64,000 nucleotides of DNA. Source: Polaromonas jejuensis NBRC 106434. GTDB taxonomy: Bacteria; Pseudomonadota; Gammaproteobacteria; Burkholderiales; Burkholderiaceae_C. Position 1 is the first letter of the stretch; each line of letters opens with the position of its first letter. The stretch spans positions 62,001 through 126,000 of the forward strand of contig NZ_BCYO01000007.1 in assembly GCF_001598235.1 (NCBI RefSeq), read 5' to 3'. Shown piece by piece: positions 9,476 to 18,476 of the stretch. A model generated the notes under the pieces. The model saw nothing but the letters and a program-made list of their open reading frames with translations, did no database searches and was not told the DNA's origin. The translations under genes were made by a program, and so were the position numbers.

Positions 9476-9557
9476 GCCTGCATTCGCTCATGCAGGCTTT
9501 GCGGGCCGGCCTCATCCGTCCCCGCCCGGCTTGACGCTGCCGGGGTATGACGATACA

Positions 9558-9580
9558 TTAATAACCAACCAGTCAGTAAC
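9558..9580. promoter_or_regulatory. Candidate TetR operator upstream of efflux operon
   Basis: The sequence TTAATAACCAACCAGTCAGTAA, with the partly symmetric AACCAGTCAGTAA, lies directly before the TetR start. Many TetR repressors bind such sites in their own leader. The symmetry is imperfect, so support is limited to position and composition. Confidence 0.3.
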
Positions 9581-9581
9581 C

Positions 9582-10277
9582 ATGCCGCTTTCCAAATTTT
9601 TCTGCAATAACACCAACGGTGTCGCCGCCAAGCGCGAGCGCCGCAAGGAAGCGCGCCCGGGCGAGTTGCTGGACGCGGCGCTGGACCTCTTCGTTGAAAA
9701 AGGCTTTGCCGCCACCCGGGTGGAAGAAGTCGCCGCGCTCGCGGGTGTCTCCAAAGGCACGCTGTTTCTTTATTTTCAAAGCAAGGAAGAGCTGTTCAAG
9801 GCGGTGGTGCGCGAGAACATTTCCGGCCGCTTCAAGGAGTGGAATGAGGAATTCGCCAGCTTTGAAGGCAGCAGCGGGGAAATGCTGGCTTACTGCATGA
9901 ATGTCTGGTGGGAGCGCGTCGGGGCGACCAAGGCCTCGGGTATCACCAAGCTGTTGGTGAGCGAGGCAAAAAACTTCCCGGACATTGCCGCCTTCTACCA
10001 AAAGGAAGTCATACAGCCGGGCCAGGCGCTGATCCGCCGCATCCTGCAACGCGGCATGGACCGCGGCGAATTTCGCGCGATGGACCTGGACTATGCCGTC
10101 TACAGCGTGGTGGCGCCCATGATTTTCCTGATCCTGGCCAAGCACTCCATGGGCGTGTGCGTCAGCGACAGCGTGGCGCTGGACCCGAAGCAATATATCG
10201 CCTCGCAAGTAAACACCATCTTGCATGGCCTGAGCATGCCGCCGGACCAGGCCGCCCAGGGCAAGGAGAAAGTCTGA
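9582..10277 (+). CDS. TetR-family repressor of the RND efflux operon
   Basis: A 231-aa TetR regulator. The DNA-binding domain runs from LLDAALDLFVEKGFAATRVEEVAALAGVSKGTLFLYFQSKEEL, about residues 24-68, and the C-terminal part is a ligand/dimer domain. It heads an operon with the adaptor gene, whose ATG lies two bases after this stop codon. The start at 9582 is the first ATG; an in-frame TTG 17 codons upstream would read through the candidate operator and is less likely. The ligand is presumably a pump substrate. Confidence 0.88.
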   Translation: MPLSKFFCNNTNGVAAKRERRKEARPGELLDAALDLFVEKGFAATRVEEVAALAGVSKGTLFLYFQSKEELFKAVVRENISGRFKEWNEEFASFEGSSGEMLAYCMNVWWERVGATKASGITKLLVSEAKNFPDIAAFYQKEVIQPGQALIRRILQRGMDRGEFRAMDLDYAVYSVVAPMIFLILAKHSMGVCVSDSVALDPKQYIASQVNTILHGLSMPPDQAAQGKEKV

Positions 10278-10279
10278 GC

Positions 10280-11458
10280 ATGAAACGCCGGATCCAATGG
10301 GCCGTGGCCCTGCTTATCCTGGTGCTGGTCGTGGGCGGCGTGGTGCGCGCCCTATCGGCGCGCAAGGCCCAACAGCAGGCGCTGGTCGCCGCCAGCGCCG
10401 CCAAAGACCTGGGTGTCATTGAACTCGCCGCCACCGATGTGCTCAGGGCCCAGGTCCGCGACGTGGTGCAAGGGCTGGCGGTCTCGGGTTCCCTCAAGGC
10501 CGTCAACTCCGCCGTGATCAAGGCCCGCGTGGCGGGCGAACTTCAGGGCCTGACGGTGCGCGAGGGCGACTTCGTCAAGGCGGGCCAGGTGATTGCGCGC
10601 ATCGAGGCCGGCGAGTACGCGTCGCGCGTGCGCCAGGCCCGGGAGCAGGCCGAATCGGCCAGGGCCCAGGTGGATGTGGCGCAGCGGCAGTACGACAACA
10701 ACAAGGCGCTGGTGGACCAGGGCTTTATCTCCAAAACCGCCCTGGACACCTCGCTGGCCAACCTCAATGCGGCGCAGTCCACCTACAAGGCCGCCGTGGC
10801 CGCCACCGAAGTCGCCGGCAAATCGCTGGATGACACGGTGCTCAAAACACCGATTGCCGGCCAGGTGTCGCAGCGTCTGGCGCAGCCGGGCGAGCGCGTG
10901 GGAGTGGACAGCAAGATTGTCGAAGTGGTGGATCTCAGCCGCCTGGAAATGGAAGCCACCCTGAGCGCTGCCGATGCCATGGCGGTGCGCGCGGGCCAAA
11001 GCGCCGAGCTGCAGATTGAAGGCAGCCTGCAGACCATCAAGGCCCGGGTCGTGCGCATCAACCCAAGCGCGCTGGCGGGCAGCCGCAGCGTGCTGGTTTA
11101 CCTGAGCATAGACAATGCCGGCGGCGATGCGCTGCCCCTGCGCCAAGGCCTGTTCGCCCAGGGCACGCTGGGCACGGCCAGTGCGCGGCTGTTGTCGGTG
11201 CCGGTCAGCGCGGTGCGCACCGACAAGCCCACGCCTTATGTGCAGACGGTTGAAAACGGCAAGCTGGTCCAGCGCGCGGTCACGCTCGGGGTGCGGGGCA
11301 TGGCCGGCAGCGAAGCCGTCGTCGCCATCCAGGGCCTGGCCGACAACACGCCGGTCATTCGCGGCGAAATCGGCAGCTTGCGCGAGGGCAGCCTGGTCCG
11401 GTTCACGCCGATGACAGCGGCCCGGGCCAGCGCCGCGGCAAGCGCCCCGGCCCCCTGA
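10280..11458 (+). CDS. RND efflux periplasmic adaptor (membrane fusion protein)
   Basis: A 392-aa HlyD/AcrA-type adaptor. One N-terminal membrane anchor (about residues 6-26, ALLILVLVVGGVVRAL) is followed by a lipoyl half-motif (AVIKARVAGELQGLTVREGDFVKAGQVIARIEA), a helical hairpin (residues about 110-170), the second lipoyl half (LKTPIAGQVSQRLAQPGERV) and a beta-barrel. No lipobox cysteine is present. It joins the inner-membrane pump at 11471 to an outer-membrane channel, plausibly the TolC-family gene at 16008. The gene is 12 bases before the pump gene. Confidence 0.92.
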   Translation: MKRRIQWAVALLILVLVVGGVVRALSARKAQQQALVAASAAKDLGVIELAATDVLRAQVRDVVQGLAVSGSLKAVNSAVIKARVAGELQGLTVREGDFVKAGQVIARIEAGEYASRVRQAREQAESARAQVDVAQRQYDNNKALVDQGFISKTALDTSLANLNAAQSTYKAAVAATEVAGKSLDDTVLKTPIAGQVSQRLAQPGERVGVDSKIVEVVDLSRLEMEATLSAADAMAVRAGQSAELQIEGSLQTIKARVVRINPSALAGSRSVLVYLSIDNAGGDALPLRQGLFAQGTLGTASARLLSVPVSAVRTDKPTPYVQTVENGKLVQRAVTLGVRGMAGSEAVVAIQGLADNTPVIRGEIGSLREGSLVRFTPMTAARASAAASAPAP

Positions 11459-11470
11459 GAAAGCCCGCCC

Positions 11471-14400
11471 ATGTGGTTCACCCAGGTCAGCCTGAAAAAT
11501 CCGGTCTTCGCCACCATGGTCATGCTGGCCATCGTGGTACTCGGGCTGTTTTCCTACCAGCGCATGCAGGTGGACCAGTTCCCCAACATCGACTTTCCGG
11601 TGGTGGTCATCACCGCCGACTACCCCGGCGCCTCCCCCGAAATTGTTGAAAGCGAAGTCACCAAGAAGATCGAGGAAGGCGTCAATTCGATCGCCGGCAT
11701 CAATGCCCTGACCTCGCGCAGCGTTGAAGGCCAGGCCATCGTCATCATGGAGTTCCAGCTCTATGTGGACGGGCGCAAGGCGGCCGAAGATGTGCGCGAA
11801 AAGATCGCGGCGATCCGGCCCACGTTTCGCGACGAGGTGAAAGAGCCGCGCGTCCTGCGCTTTGACCCCGCCAGTCGGGCCATCTGGTCGGTAGCCGTTC
11901 TTCCCGATCCCGCCAAGGGCAAAGCCATGGATGCGGTGGAACTCACCAACTGGGCCGACCAGGTGCTGAAAAAGCGGCTTGAGAACGTTCGCGGCACCGG
12001 CTCGGTCACGCTGGTGGGCGGCACCAAGCGCGAGATCAATGTCTACCTCAACCCGCAGGCCATGGAGTCGCTGGGCATCACGGCCGACCAGGTGGTCAAT
12101 GCGGTGCGCAGCGAAAACCAGGACCTGCCGCTGGGCGCCATCCGTTCGCTGGCGCAGGAGCGCGTGGTCAAGATAGACGCGCGCATGAAGCGGCCCGAAG
12201 ACTTCGGCAAGATCATCGTGGCCCGCAAAGGATCAGGAGGTGCCGGTCAAGCCGGCGCGGGCGCGCCCGTCACGGTGAGCCAGGTCGCCCGCATTGCCGA
12301 CGGCGCCCAGGAGCTGGACAGCCTGGCCCTTTACAACGGCCAGCGCACCTTGCTGCTGACCGTGCAAAAGGCCCAGGATGAAAACACCATAGGCGTGGTC
12401 GACGGGCTGAACAAGGCCGTCGCCGAGCTGCAGCCGCTGCTGCCCCCCGGCGCGCGGCTGGCGCTGATCACCGATGGCTCGCGCCCCATTCGCGTGGCAG
12501 TGGAGAACGTGCGCCGCACGCTGATAGAGGGCGCCCTGCTGACGGTGCTGATCGTGTTCCTGTTCCTCAATTCCTGGCGCTCGACGGTGATCACCGGGCT
12601 GACCCTGCCGATTTCCATCATCGGCACTTTCCTGTTCATGAATCTGTTCGGCTTCACCATCAACATGATCACGTTGATGGCGCTGTCGCTGTGCGTGGGC
12701 CTGCTGATAGACGACGCGATCGTGGTGCGCGAGAACATCGTGCGCCATGTGCAGATGGGCAAGGGGCCTTTCCAGGCCTCGCTGGACGGCACGCAGGAGA
12801 TTGGCCTGGCCGTGCTGGCCACCACCTTTTCCATCGTCGCGGTGTTCCTGCCCATCGGCTTCATGGGCGGCATCATCGGCAAGTTTTTTCACGAGTTCGG
12901 CGTCACCATCGTGGCGGCCGTGCTGATCTCCATGTTCGTGAGCTTCACGCTGGACCCCATGCTGTCCAGCATCTGGCACGACCCGGCCATTGAAGCGCAC
13001 GGACGGCGCAAGGCACCGGTCACCCTTTACGACAAGACCATTGGCCGCGTGACGGCCTGGTTTGACCGCGCCAGCGAGTCGCTCAGCCACGCCTACCAGG
13101 GCATACTGCGCTGGTCGCTGCGGCACAAGCCGGCGACGCTGGCGCTGGCCGCGGTGATTTTCGCCATCAGTGTTGTCATGGTGCCGCTGCTGGGCACCGA
13201 GTTCGTGCCCAAGGCCGACTTCTCGGAAACCTCGCTCAACTTCTACACGCCGGTGGGCTCATCGCTGGAACATACCGAAACCAAGGCACGCCAGGTGGAG
13301 GCCATCATCCGGGAGTTTCCCGAGGTGAAGTACACGCTGGCGACCCTCAACACCGGCAGCGCGCAGGGCAAGATGTACGCCAATGTGTATGTGCGCCTGG
13401 TCGACCGCAAGGCGCGTACGCGCAGTGTGGACGAGATGTCGGGCGTGCTGCGCGAGCGGCTCAAGCAGGTGCCCGGCATCACCGTCACCCATGTCGGGCT
13501 GCTGGACGCCGTGGGCGGCAACAAGCAGGTGGAGTTTTCGCTGCAAGGCCCGGACCTGAAGGAGCTCGAACGGCTGACGCGCCTGGTCAGCGACAAAATC
13601 CGCAACATCCCCGGACTGGTGGACCTGGACTCCAGCGTCAAAGCCGACAAGCCGGTGATTGAGGTCGATGTGCGGCGCGATGCCGCGTCGGACCTGGGAT
13701 TGTCGGTGGCGCAGATTGCCGCCTCGCTGCGCACACTGGTGGCGGGGCAGACCGTGGGCAACTGGCGCGCGCCCGACGACCAGACCTATGACGTCAACGT
13801 GCGCCTGGCGCCCGATGCGCGCAACGCGCCGCAGGACCTGGAGCGCCTGCCTTTCATGAGCAGCACCCTGGGCAGCAATGCCGACGGCTCGGCGCGCATC
13901 GTGCGCCTGAACCAGGTCGCCAGCGTGAAGGAGTCCACCGGCCCCAACCAGATCAACCGGCGCGACCTGACCCGCGAAGTCGCGATCAACGCCAATGTCT
14001 ACAACCGCTCGGCCGGTGAGGTGTCCAACGACATCAAGGCCGCGCTGGACGGCTTCAACTTCCCGCCCGGTTACCGCTACCAGTTCAGCGGCTCCACCAA
14101 GAACATGGCGGAATCGTTTGGCTATGCCGTTTCGGCGCTGGTGATGGCCATCCTGTTCATCTACATGATCCTGGCCAGCCAGTTCAAGAGCTTTCTGCAA
14201 CCCATGGCCCTGATGACCTCGCTGCCGCTCACGCTGATAGGGGTGGTGCTGGCCTTGCTGTTGTTTGGCTCCACCCTGTCGATGTTTTCCATCATCGGCG
14301 TGGTGATGCTGATGGGTCTGGTGACCAAGAATGCCATCTTGCTGGTGGACTTTGCGATTCGCATGCGCGCCGACAGGCTGGACGTGGACGGCCACCGCGT

Positions 14401-14743
14401 GCCCGGCATGGAGCGCAGTGAAGCCCTGCTGCACGCCGCCAAGGTCCGGCTGCGCCCCATCCTGATGACCACGCTGGCCATGATCTTTGGCATGGTGCCG
14501 CTGGCTTTTGCGCTGACGGAAGGCTCGGAGCAACGCGCGCCCATGGGCCAGGCGGTGATTGGCGGCGTCATCACGTCTTCGCTGCTGACGCTGGTCGTCG
14601 TGCCCGTGACCTACTGCTACATGGACGATCTGGCCCAGTGGTTCAAGCGAAAATTCAGGGGCAAAGCGCAGCCGGCATCCCCCCTTGAGGCTCACGCCAG
14701 CCACTCGCTGCCAGCGGGCGCCCCGGCTAAAATCAGAGGTTGA
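11471..14743 (+). CDS. RND efflux pump, HAE1-type inner-membrane permease
   Basis: A 1090-aa proton-driven drug or solute exporter of the AcrB/MexB superfamily. The N terminus VSLKNPVFATMVMLAIVVLGLFSYQRM starts TM1, the periplasmic region carries DQFPNIDFPVVVITADYPGASPE, and TM4 contains GLLIDDAIVVRENIVRH with the paired aspartates of the proton relay. The second half repeats the fold (TM7-12, GLVTKNAILLVDFAIRMRA). Length is near the upper end of the family because of a longer cytoplasmic tail. The substrate cannot be read from sequence. Operon: tetR, adaptor, pump. Confidence 0.95.
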   Translation: MWFTQVSLKNPVFATMVMLAIVVLGLFSYQRMQVDQFPNIDFPVVVITADYPGASPEIVESEVTKKIEEGVNSIAGINALTSRSVEGQAIVIMEFQLYVDGRKAAEDVREKIAAIRPTFRDEVKEPRVLRFDPASRAIWSVAVLPDPAKGKAMDAVELTNWADQVLKKRLENVRGTGSVTLVGGTKREINVYLNPQAMESLGITADQVVNAVRSENQDLPLGAIRSLAQERVVKIDARMKRPEDFGKIIVARKGSGGAGQAGAGAPVTVSQVARIADGAQELDSLALYNGQRTLLLTVQKAQDENTIGVVDGLNKAVAELQPLLPPGARLALITDGSRPIRVAVENVRRTLIEGALLTVLIVFLFLNSWRSTVITGLTLPISIIGTFLFMNLFGFTINMITLMALSLCVGLLIDDAIVVRENIVRHVQMGKGPFQASLDGTQEIGLAVLATTFSIVAVFLPIGFMGGIIGKFFHEFGVTIVAAVLISMFVSFTLDPMLSSIWHDPAIEAHGRRKAPVTLYDKTIGRVTAWFDRASESLSHAYQGILRWSLRHKPATLALAAVIFAISVVMVPLLGTEFVPKADFSETSLNFYTPVGSSLEHTETKARQVEAIIREFPEVKYTLATLNTGSAQGKMYANVYVRLVDRKARTRSVDEMSGVLRERLKQVPGITVTHVGLLDAVGGNKQVEFSLQGPDLKELERLTRLVSDKIRNIPGLVDLDSSVKADKPVIEVDVRRDAASDLGLSVAQIAASLRTLVAGQTVGNWRAPDDQTYDVNVRLAPDARNAPQDLERLPFMSSTLGSNADGSARIVRLNQVASVKESTGPNQINRRDLTREVAINANVYNRSAGEVSNDIKAALDGFNFPPGYRYQFSGSTKNMAESFGYAVSALVMAILFIYMILASQFKSFLQPMALMTSLPLTLIGVVLALLLFGSTLSMFSIIGVVMLMGLVTKNAILLVDFAIRMRADRLDVDGHRVPGMERSEALLHAAKVRLRPILMTTLAMIFGMVPLAFALTEGSEQRAPMGQAVIGGVITSSLLTLVVVPVTYCYMDDLAQWFKRKFRGKAQPASPLEAHASHSLPAGAPAKIRG

Positions 14744-14794
14744 GCATCGTCCGCCTCCCCTCTTCTATTACCCCCCCAACACCACAGGTCACCC

Positions 14795-15484
14795 ATGAAT
14801 TACGAACAAGCCCGATTCAACATGATTGAGCAGCAAATCCGCCCCTGGGAAGTGCTGGACAACCAGGTCCTTTCACTGCTGGCCGTGGTCAAGCGTGAGG
14901 ATTTTGTGCCCCTGGCCCACAAGGCGTTGGCCTTTGTGGACATGGAAATCCCCCTGCCGCCGCAGCAAAACCCCAGCCAGTGCATGCTCGCACCCCGGGT
15001 CGAAGCCCGCATCCTGCAGGACCTGGCGGTGCAAAAGCACGAGAAAGTGCTGGAAATCGGCGCGGGCTCCGGCTACATGGCCGCCCTGCTGGCGCACCGC
15101 GCGCAGCAGGTGATCACCCTCGAAATCGACCCCACGCTGGCCCAGATCGCCCGTGACAACCTGCAAAAGGCCGGCATTCACAACGCGGAAGTCCGCACCG
15201 GCGACGGCGCCGCCAAGCTGGCGCAGGCGGTTTCCGGCAGCGATCCGCTGCGTGGCCCGTTTGACGTGATCGTGCTCAGCGGCTCGGTCGCCGAAGTCCC
15301 CGCTTCGCTGCTGTCGCTGCTCAAGGTCGGTGGCCGTTTGAGCGCCATCGTCGGTGTTGAGCCGGTGATGCGCTCCACCCTGGTCACGCGCGTGGGCGAG
15401 GACGCCTGGCGCACGACCGAGGCCTGGGACACCGTGGCTCCGCGCCTGCTCAATTTCCCTGAGCCCTCGAAATTCAGTTTCTGA
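14795..15484 (+). CDS. pcm: Protein-L-isoaspartate O-methyltransferase
   Basis: A 229-aa SAM-dependent methyltransferase that repairs isoaspartyl residues in damaged proteins. Motif I, KVLEIGAGSGYMAALLAH, is clear, preceded by MLAPRVEARILQDLAV. In this family the region NPSQCMLAPR replaces the canonical TISQPYIVA, a variant common in beta-proteobacteria, so annotation as Pcm-family is sure but enzyme activity less so. The gene is followed by a rhodanese gene and a TolC-like channel gene, an order I recognise from related genomes. Confidence 0.85.
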   Translation: MNYEQARFNMIEQQIRPWEVLDNQVLSLLAVVKREDFVPLAHKALAFVDMEIPLPPQQNPSQCMLAPRVEARILQDLAVQKHEKVLEIGAGSGYMAALLAHRAQQVITLEIDPTLAQIARDNLQKAGIHNAEVRTGDGAAKLAQAVSGSDPLRGPFDVIVLSGSVAEVPASLLSLLKVGGRLSAIVGVEPVMRSTLVTRVGEDAWRTTEAWDTVAPRLLNFPEPSKFSF

Positions 15485-15537
15485 ACCGGCCCCACCGATT
15501 CCGCCGCCTCAAGCTACCGCCCTGAAAGAGTGATCTG

Positions 15538-15903
15538 ATGATTTCCCAATTGAGTCCCTCCGATTTTGCCGCCTGGCGTGACAAGGCCATGGCCGGCGCT
15601 GCGTCCCATGCCCTGCCCGTGGTGCTGGATGTGCGCGAGCCCTGGGAATTGCAGACCGCCTCGGTCAGGGCTGAGGGCTTCACGCTGGTGCACATTCCCA
15701 TGCGCGAGATTCCGGCCCGCTTGGCCGAGCTGCAGCAGTTGCACGGCGCCGACCACCCGATTGCCTGCCTGTGCCACCACGGCATGCGCAGCCTGCAGGT
15801 CGCCAACTACCTGGCGCAAAGCGGCTTCAGCGAAGTCGTCAACCTGCAGGGCGGCATTGACGCCTGGTCGCAGCAGGTGGACCCCTTGGTGCCCCTGTAT
15901 TGA
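15538..15903 (+). CDS. Single-domain rhodanese-like sulfurtransferase
   Basis: A 121-aa protein made of one rhodanese domain. The start VVLDVREPWELQTA and the active-site loop C79-H-H-G-M-R-S match the CxxGxR pattern, so the cysteine that would carry the persulfide is present. The acceptor is unknown. It lies 53 bases after pcm and 104 bases before the outer-membrane channel gene, in the same direction. Confidence 0.9.
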   Translation: MISQLSPSDFAAWRDKAMAGAASHALPVVLDVREPWELQTASVRAEGFTLVHIPMREIPARLAELQQLHGADHPIACLCHHGMRSLQVANYLAQSGFSEVVNLQGGIDAWSQQVDPLVPLY

Positions 15904-16007
15904 TGCCTTGCCCATGTCTTATTGATGTGGTGCAGCGCTTTGCCCCCCGCCTGAGCCTGCGCTGCTGACGCGTCAACTTGCCGATTCAATCATTTCCCAG
16001 GACCTTT

Positions 16008-17351
16008 ATGACGATGCCCAAGAAACTGCCAACGCCGCTACCCCTGTCGATGGCGATCGCGTCGGTGCTGATGGCAGTGGCGCCGCTGGCGCGCGCCCAG
16101 AGCCTGGTGGAACTGTATGAATCGGCCCGTGCCTTTGACGCCACCTACCAGTCGGCCAAGCTGCAATACGACGCCAACCTCGCCAGAGCCGACCAGGCCA
16201 GGGCCGGCATCCTGCCCTCGGCCGGCCTGTCGGCAGGCGCGTCACGCATCGGGGTGGACAACACCAACCCGGCGATCAACAGCAGCTTCAACACGCAAAA
16301 TGCCACGCTGACCGCCTCGCAACCGCTGTACCGGCCCGCCAACTGGGCTACCTATGAGCAGGGATTCAAGCAGGTCGATCTGGCCAAGGCCCAGCTGGAA
16401 GCCGCCGAACAGGACCTGATCGTGCGCACCAGCCAGGCCTACTTTGACGTACTGGCCGCGCAGGACACGCTGACCTTTGTCAGCGCGCAAAAAGAGGCCG
16501 TGGCCGAGCAGCTGGCTTCGGCCAAGCGCAATTTCGAAGTCGGCACCGCCACCATCACCGACACCCGTGAGGCGCAGGCCCGTTACGACCTGGTGATTGC
16601 CCAGGAAATCGCGGCCGAGAACGACTTGCGCGTCAAGAAAATTGCCCTCGACCAGCTGGTCGGCAAAACCGAATCGCAGCCCAAGGCCTTGCTGGCCCCG
16701 GTGAATTTGCCGCCCGTGGTGCCGGCCGATGTCAACACCTGGGTGCAGCAGTCCGAAGCCATGCATCCGAGCATTCGCCAGGCCCGGAGCAACGTGGAGA
16801 TCGCCGAGCTGGAGGTAAAAAAGGCCGAAGCCGGCTACAAGCCCACGCTGGACGCCACCGCCAGCTACAACGTCACGCGCAACCCCACGAATACGGCGCA
16901 AAACGGCATCTCCTCGCGCGCCAACACCAGCAACGTCGGCTTGCTGCTCAATGTTCCGCTGTTCGCGGGTTTTTCCGTACAAAACCGCATCCGGGAAACA
17001 CTCTCGCTCAAGGACAAGGCGCAGACCGACCTGGAAGGCGCACGGCGCAGCGTGGCCCAGGGCACCCGCACCGCCTACTTCGGCGTGCTGTCGGGCCAGG
17101 GCCAGGTCAAGGCACTGGAAGCGGCCGAGCTGTCGAGCCAGAGCGCGCTCGACGCCAACAAGCTGGGCTACCAGGTCGGCGTGCGCATCAACATCGATGT
17201 GCTCAACTCGCAAAGCCAGCTCTATCAGACCAAGCGCGATCTGGCGCAGGCGCGCTACAACGTGCTGCTGGGCGACCTGCGTTTGCGCCAGGCCAACGGC
17301 ACGCTGACACCCGACAACCTGCAACCCATCAACGCGCTGCTGGCCCCCTGA
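16008..17351 (+). CDS. tolC: TolC-family outer-membrane channel protein
   Basis: A 447-aa outer-membrane factor for type I secretion or RND efflux. The signal peptide (LSMAIASVLMAVAPLARA, cut before QSLVELY) is followed by two repeated OEP domains; DLIVRTSQAYFDVLAAQDTL and RTAYFGVLSGQGQVKALEAA mark the paired coiled-coil starts, and VGVRINIDVLNSQSQLYQTKRDLAQARY is the typical C-terminal block. AGGA lies before the ATG at 16008; three bases later a second ATG also exists. It is the only TolC-type channel near the RND pump at 11471 and may serve it. Confidence 0.92.
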   Translation: MTMPKKLPTPLPLSMAIASVLMAVAPLARAQSLVELYESARAFDATYQSAKLQYDANLARADQARAGILPSAGLSAGASRIGVDNTNPAINSSFNTQNATLTASQPLYRPANWATYEQGFKQVDLAKAQLEAAEQDLIVRTSQAYFDVLAAQDTLTFVSAQKEAVAEQLASAKRNFEVGTATITDTREAQARYDLVIAQEIAAENDLRVKKIALDQLVGKTESQPKALLAPVNLPPVVPADVNTWVQQSEAMHPSIRQARSNVEIAELEVKKAEAGYKPTLDATASYNVTRNPTNTAQNGISSRANTSNVGLLLNVPLFAGFSVQNRIRETLSLKDKAQTDLEGARRSVAQGTRTAYFGVLSGQGQVKALEAAELSSQSALDANKLGYQVGVRINIDVLNSQSQLYQTKRDLAQARYNVLLGDLRLRQANGTLTPDNLQPINALLAP

Positions 17352-17378
17352 CCGCCCACGCCAAGGCCCTTGCAATCC

Positions 17379-18413
17379 ATGCGCATGCTGCCCGCAGACC
17401 TGAGCCATCCGCCGATTGAGGCCGAGCCGGTGAAGCATGCCCCGGTGCACATACCCACAGGCCCCAGCTTCGAAGTGGTGGAAGAAACCACCTGGGAGGC
17501 GCTGAAAGCCTCGGGCCGCCAGTGGCCGTTCTCGCGCCCCGTGCTGGTCAAGGGCGGCGTCAAGCACTGGCCTGCCGCCAGGATCTGGTCCTTCGAGCAC
17601 CTGGCCGGCATTTGCGAAGGCAGCGGCTCCGAGGCGCCCGTCAAGTTCACCGACGGACTGGTCGAGCAGGGCGTGACCAAGGGCCGGCCCTTTCTGCCGG
17701 TGGCACCCTACCTGCGCGAATTGGGCAAGGCCGCGCAAAAAGAACCCCACCCCGCCGCCGGACTGTTACCCAAGGCCCGGCTCGAAGAACTGCGCCAGTG
17801 CCCACCCGGTGAACGCTTTCACCTGAACTGGGCGCACATGCAGTCCTTTCGCCCCACCACGCTCTATCTGGCGCAATGGGACATCCTGCAGAAATTTCCC
17901 AAGCTGCGCGAAGACCTGCTCATCAAGAGCCTGTGGCCAGGCCAGCGCATGACCTGGGAATACGTGTTCATGGGCCCGGCCAACACCGTGACCGGCCTGC
18001 ACAACGACTTCCCGCACAACTGGTTTTGCCAGATCGCCGGCACCAAGGAGTTTTTGCTGTTTCCGCCCGAGCAAAGCCCCCACATGTGCCCCGCCAAGAA
18101 ATACGACTGGGGCGCCACGCTCAGCGACATCAACGTGTCGCGCCTGCCCGAGCAGCCCAAAGAACTCGCCAGCTTTGAAAAGGCCCACGGCCTCTACGCG
18201 CGCGTCGAAGCGGGCGACGCCCTGTTCGTGCCCAAGCGCACCTGGCATTCGGTGGTGTCAGTGGAGCCATCGATCAGCCTGGGCATGTTCGGCCTCACGC
18301 CCTGGGAAGTCGCCACCGGCGGCGCCTGGGCCACCTTGCGCGACTGGGCGCACCATTTGCATTGGTACGCCTGGGGCAATTGCACCTGCCATCAGGTGTT
18401 GGGCAAGGGCTAG
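17379..18413 (+). CDS. Cupin-like / JmjC-type protein, probable Fe(II)-2-oxoglutarate oxygenase fold
   Basis: A 344-aa cytoplasmic protein with a Cupin_8 fold. The iron-binding pair in TGLHNDFPHNWFCQIAGTK (H and D of HxD, here HND) and the later histidine in GDALFVPKRTWHSVVS form the expected facial triad. The family includes protein hydroxylases and tRNA-modifying enzymes; the substrate here is unknown. The N terminus PVLVKGGVKHWPAARIW is also family-typical. It starts 28 bases after the channel gene. The next gene is convergent. Confidence 0.8.
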   Translation: MRMLPADLSHPPIEAEPVKHAPVHIPTGPSFEVVEETTWEALKASGRQWPFSRPVLVKGGVKHWPAARIWSFEHLAGICEGSGSEAPVKFTDGLVEQGVTKGRPFLPVAPYLRELGKAAQKEPHPAAGLLPKARLEELRQCPPGERFHLNWAHMQSFRPTTLYLAQWDILQKFPKLREDLLIKSLWPGQRMTWEYVFMGPANTVTGLHNDFPHNWFCQIAGTKEFLLFPPEQSPHMCPAKKYDWGATLSDINVSRLPEQPKELASFEKAHGLYARVEAGDALFVPKRTWHSVVSVEPSISLGMFGLTPWEVATGGAWATLRDWAHHLHWYAWGNCTCHQVLGKG

Positions 18414-18476
18414 GAGTCTGCGCAGCGGTCGAATTGGAGTGCCGGCACAAGCCCTTCCAGAAATTTTCGATACTTG